Below are positions 61,581 to 64,000 of a stretch of 64,000 nucleotides of DNA, piece by piece (the first letter of the stretch is position 1; each line of letters opens with the position of its first letter). Origin of the DNA: an uncultured Eubacterium sp. (GTDB taxonomy: Bacteria > Bacillota > Clostridia > Lachnospirales > Lachnospiraceae); contig CAJUBZ010000008.1 in NCBI GenBank assembly GCA_910584795.1, positions 52,478 through 116,477 on the forward strand. Direction: 5' to 3'. The translations under genes were made by a program, and so were the position numbers. The notes beneath the pieces are model-generated. The model was not told the DNA's origin, ran no database searches, and saw only the letters and a list, made by a program, of their open reading frames with translations.

Positions 61581-63698
61581 TTATTTTGCGTTTGCAGCAA
61601 TAACCTTTTCCATAACTGACTTAGGTGCCTGCTCATATCTCTCGAAGAACATTGAGTAATTACCACGTCCCTGTGTGGATGAACGAAGTTCTGTTGAGTA
61701 ACCAAACATTTCTGACAAAGGAACATATGCTCTAACGATCTTTCCACCGCCTAAATCATCCATTCCTTCAATCTGTCCACGCTTAGCGTTCAAACTTCCG
61801 ATTACATCACCCATGTATTCTTCAGGCATTGTAACTTCAACCTTCATAATAGGCTCGAGTAATACTGCATCACCTTTTTTCATAGCATCTTTAAATGCCA
61901 TAGAACCAGCAATATGGAATGCCATTTCTGATGAATCGACTTCATGGTATGATCCATCATAAACAGTTGCATGAACACCAAGTACTGGGAATCCTGCAAC
62001 AATACCTGTCTGTGCAGCTTCTTCGATACCTGCTCCAACAGCTGGAATATATTCCTTAGGAATGTTACCACCAACTACTGTAGATTCAAACTTGAATGTC
62101 TCTTCACCGTTTGGATCCATAGGCTCGAATTTAACCTTACAGTGACCATACTGTCCACGACCACCAGACTGCTTAGCATACTTGCTGTCAACATCAACTG
62201 CTTTTGTAAATGTTTCTTTATATGCAACCTGAGGAGCACCAACATTCGCTTCTACCTTGAATTCACGAAGAAGTCTGTCTACGATAATTTCAAGATGAAG
62301 CTCACCCATTCCGGCGATAATTGTCTGTCCTGTTTCATGGTTTGTATGAGCTCTGAATGTAGGATCTTCTTCAGCAAGTTTAGCTAAAGCTTCACCCATC
62401 TTACCCTGTCCGGCTTTTGTCTTAGGCTCAATAGCAAGCTCGATAACCGGCTCTGGGAATTCCATAGATTCAAGAATAACCGGATGCTGTTCATCACAGA
62501 TTGTATCACCTGTTCCTGTAAATTTGAAACCTACAGCAGCAGCGATATCTCCTGAATAAACTTTATCTAATTCTGATCTTGAATTTGCATGCATCTGAAG
62601 AATACGTCCAACACGTTCCTTCTTACCTTTTGTAGCATTTAATACATAAGAACCTGAGTTCATTGTACCAGAGTAAACTCTGAAGAATGCAAGCTTACCA
62701 ACAAATGGGTCAGCCATAATTTTAAATGCTAAAGCTGAGAAAGGTTCATCATCTGAAGATTTTCTTACGATTTCATTGCCCTGTTCATCTGTACCTGTAA
62801 TATCAGGAATATCAGTTGGAGCCGGCATGAATTCAATAACACCATCTAACATCTTCTGAACACCTTTGTTCTTATATGCAGATCCAAGATATACAGGAAC
62901 TGCCTCACAAGCGATTGTTGCTTTTCTAAGAACAGCTTTTAATTCATCAATAGAAGGTTCTTCCCCTTCTAAATACTGCATCATAAGGTCATCATCTAAT
63001 TCACAAATCTTCTCAATGAGGTTATCATGCCATTCAGCAGCAAGATCCTTCAAATCATCAGGAATCTCTGTGATTTCAATATCTTCACCCTTATCATCTT
63101 TATAATAATATGCTTCCATTTCAAACAAATCGATTAATCCAACAAAATCGTCTTCCTTACCGATTGGAATCTGAACCGGGATAGCATTTTTTCCCAGACG
63201 GTCAATAATAGTCTGAACAGAATAAAAGAAATCTGCACCCATTTTATCCATCTTATTGATGAATGCCAAACGTGGTACATTGTATGTGTCAGCCTGACGC
63301 CATACATTTTCTGACTGTGGCTCAACACCTGCTTTTGCATCAAACACACCTACCGCACCATCTAATACACGAAGGGAACGCTCAACTTCTACTGTAAAGT
63401 CAACGTGACCCGGTGTATCAATAATGTTTACACGATGTTCCAAAGCACCCGGCTTTGGTTTATGATGATCCTCTAATGTCCAATGACATGTTGTAGCTGC
63501 AGATGTGATTGTGATACCTCTTTCCTGCTCCTGCTCCATCCAGTCCATGGTAGCATTACCATCATGAGTATCACCAATCTTATAGTTAACACCAGTATAA
63601 TATAAGATACGCTCTGTTAATGTTGTCTTACCCGCATCAATATGAGCCATAATACCTATATTTCTGGTTCTCTCTAATGGATATTCTCTTCCAGCCAA
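61581..63698 (-). CDS. fusA: Elongation factor G
   Basis: 705 residues from a TTG start at 63698, with GAGGAGG eight bases upstream and no better codon nearby. G1 A-H-I-D-A-G-K-T-T (about 18-26), G2 R-G-I-T-I-T-S-A, G3 D-T-P-G-H-V-D-F, G4 N-K-M-D-K-M and domain IV loop R-G-Q-Y-G-H are present; the end P-K-S-V-M-E-K-V is typical. It drives translocation on the ribosome. TTG may lower output or be a control feature. The 75-bp repeats lie just upstream. Confidence 0.98.
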   Translation of the reverse strand: MAGREYPLERTRNIGIMAHIDAGKTTLTERILYYTGVNYKIGDTHDGNATMDWMEQEQERGITITSAATTCHWTLEDHHKPKPGALEHRVNIIDTPGHVDFTVEVERSLRVLDGAVGVFDAKAGVEPQSENVWRQADTYNVPRLAFINKMDKMGADFFYSVQTIIDRLGKNAIPVQIPIGKEDDFVGLIDLFEMEAYYYKDDKGEDIEITEIPDDLKDLAAEWHDNLIEKICELDDDLMMQYLEGEEPSIDELKAVLRKATIACEAVPVYLGSAYKNKGVQKMLDGVIEFMPAPTDIPDITGTDEQGNEIVRKSSDDEPFSALAFKIMADPFVGKLAFFRVYSGTMNSGSYVLNATKGKKERVGRILQMHANSRSELDKVYSGDIAAAVGFKFTGTGDTICDEQHPVILESMEFPEPVIELAIEPKTKAGQGKMGEALAKLAEEDPTFRAHTNHETGQTIIAGMGELHLEIIVDRLLREFKVEANVGAPQVAYKETFTKAVDVDSKYAKQSGGRGQYGHCKVKFEPMDPNGEETFKFESTVVGGNIPKEYIPAVGAGIEEAAQTGIVAGFPVLGVHATVYDGSYHEVDSSEMAFHIAGSMAFKDAMKKGDAVLLEPIMKVEVTMPEEYMGDVIGSLNAKRGQIEGMDDLGGGKIVRAYVPLSEMFGYSTELRSSTQGRGNYSMFFERYEQAPKSVMEKVIAANAK

Positions 63699-63795
63699 GA
63701 TTTTTTCCTCCTCTTTTTAGTCTTAAGGCTTACGCCTTTATTATGTCATGCATTACTGCATATTAATCAAATATTGTTTAGATTCTTATTTTCTC

Positions 63796-64000
63796 CGCAT
63801 TGCCTAGCTCGATTCCACTTCGTTGCATCTCGCTAGAGGCATTCGCCTCATAAACGTTTCTCGCCTACTACGCATTGCCTAACTCGATTCCACTTCGTTA
63901 CATCTCGCTAGAGGCATTCGCCTCATAAACGTTTCCCGCCTACTACGCATTGCCTAGCTCGATTCCACTTCGTTGCATCTCGCTAGAGGCATTCGCCTCA
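63796..64000. repeat. 75-bp tandem repeats, 2.7 copies, cut by window end
   Basis: Units start at 63796, 63871 and 63946, each CGCATTGCCTA(G/A)CTCGATTCC.. and ..GAGGCATTCGCCTCATAAACG. They differ at only a few bases. GAGGCATTCGCCTC makes a small hairpin in every unit. GC-rich against the genome. No frame with a ribosome site. Confidence 0.85.

Overview
The window reads as a stretch of chromosome from a low-GC Firmicute, most likely a Lachnospiraceae-type gut Clostridium. This rests on the AT-rich sequence, strong AGGAGG-type ribosome sites, the GyrI-like, GHKL/LytTR, MMPL plus XXXLXXG-repeat lipoprotein and Rpn-family proteins, a Cst-type I-B CRISPR system, and fusA and tuf at the right end. 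No rRNA, tRNA or complete transposon was seen. Almost all genes lie on the minus strand, so most operons read from high to low coordinates.

0-1.5 kb: the 5' end of an Rpn-family nuclease gene with only an ATT start, then about 1.3 kb of non-coding repeats (two palindromic MITE-like elements, inverted copies of a ~95-nt unit, and a 4 x 74-bp array of hairpins in exact register). 1.5-6.8 kb: a TetR repressor with a coiled-coil lipoprotein and an MMPL transporter. 6.8-9.8 kb: an operon of XRE regulator, HipA-like kinase, GtrA and a HAD phosphatase. 9.8-16 kb: an acyltransferase/DUF6320 pair behind exonuclease III, and a resistance-flavoured run (thioesterase, Lsa-type ABC-F, VOC protein, aminoglycoside nucleotidyltransferase-like). 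16-18.6 kb: DUF305 protein, a PBECR4-type gene between 13-bp inverted repeats, and an integrase missing its catalytic middle. 18.6-32 kb: MerR and GyrI-like proteins, an esterase, a BceAB-like permease/ATPase/response regulator/kinase operon, an AraC regulator, and small enzymes mixed with Rpn-family wreckage.

32-34.6 kb: a GHKL kinase and LytTR regulator pair. Identical double AACGATAGT boxes stand before the kinase gene and before an orphan transcription unit of about 130 nt that looks like a small RNA. 34.7-42.4 kb: mutY, a secreted amidase with wall-binding repeats, GrpB, YjbR, a methyltransferase, DNA-repair proteins and a YyaL-type thioredoxin-fold protein. 42.4-43.1 kb: remains of an ABC exporter.

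43.6-53.2 kb: a complete type I-B (Cst/Tneap) CRISPR-Cas locus in the order cas6-cas8b1-cas7-cas5-cas3-cas4-cas1-cas2-leader-array (15 repeats, 14 spacers). The array is transcribed from the minus strand; the two repeats furthest from the leader are decayed. cas8 contains a well-placed internal start that would give a 97-residue Cas11. Cas5 carries an 80-residue charged coiled-coil insertion. 53.4-59.6 kb: accessory genes, many broken (truncated DUF3788, cut toxin with intact antitoxin, internally deleted HAD, frameshifted GNAT) beside intact Vat-type, DUF3784, GNAT, HEAT-like and XRE genes. 59.7-64 kb: tuf with its own consensus promoter, fusA with a TTG start, and 75-bp tandem repeats upstream of fusA with a diverged relative downstream of tuf.
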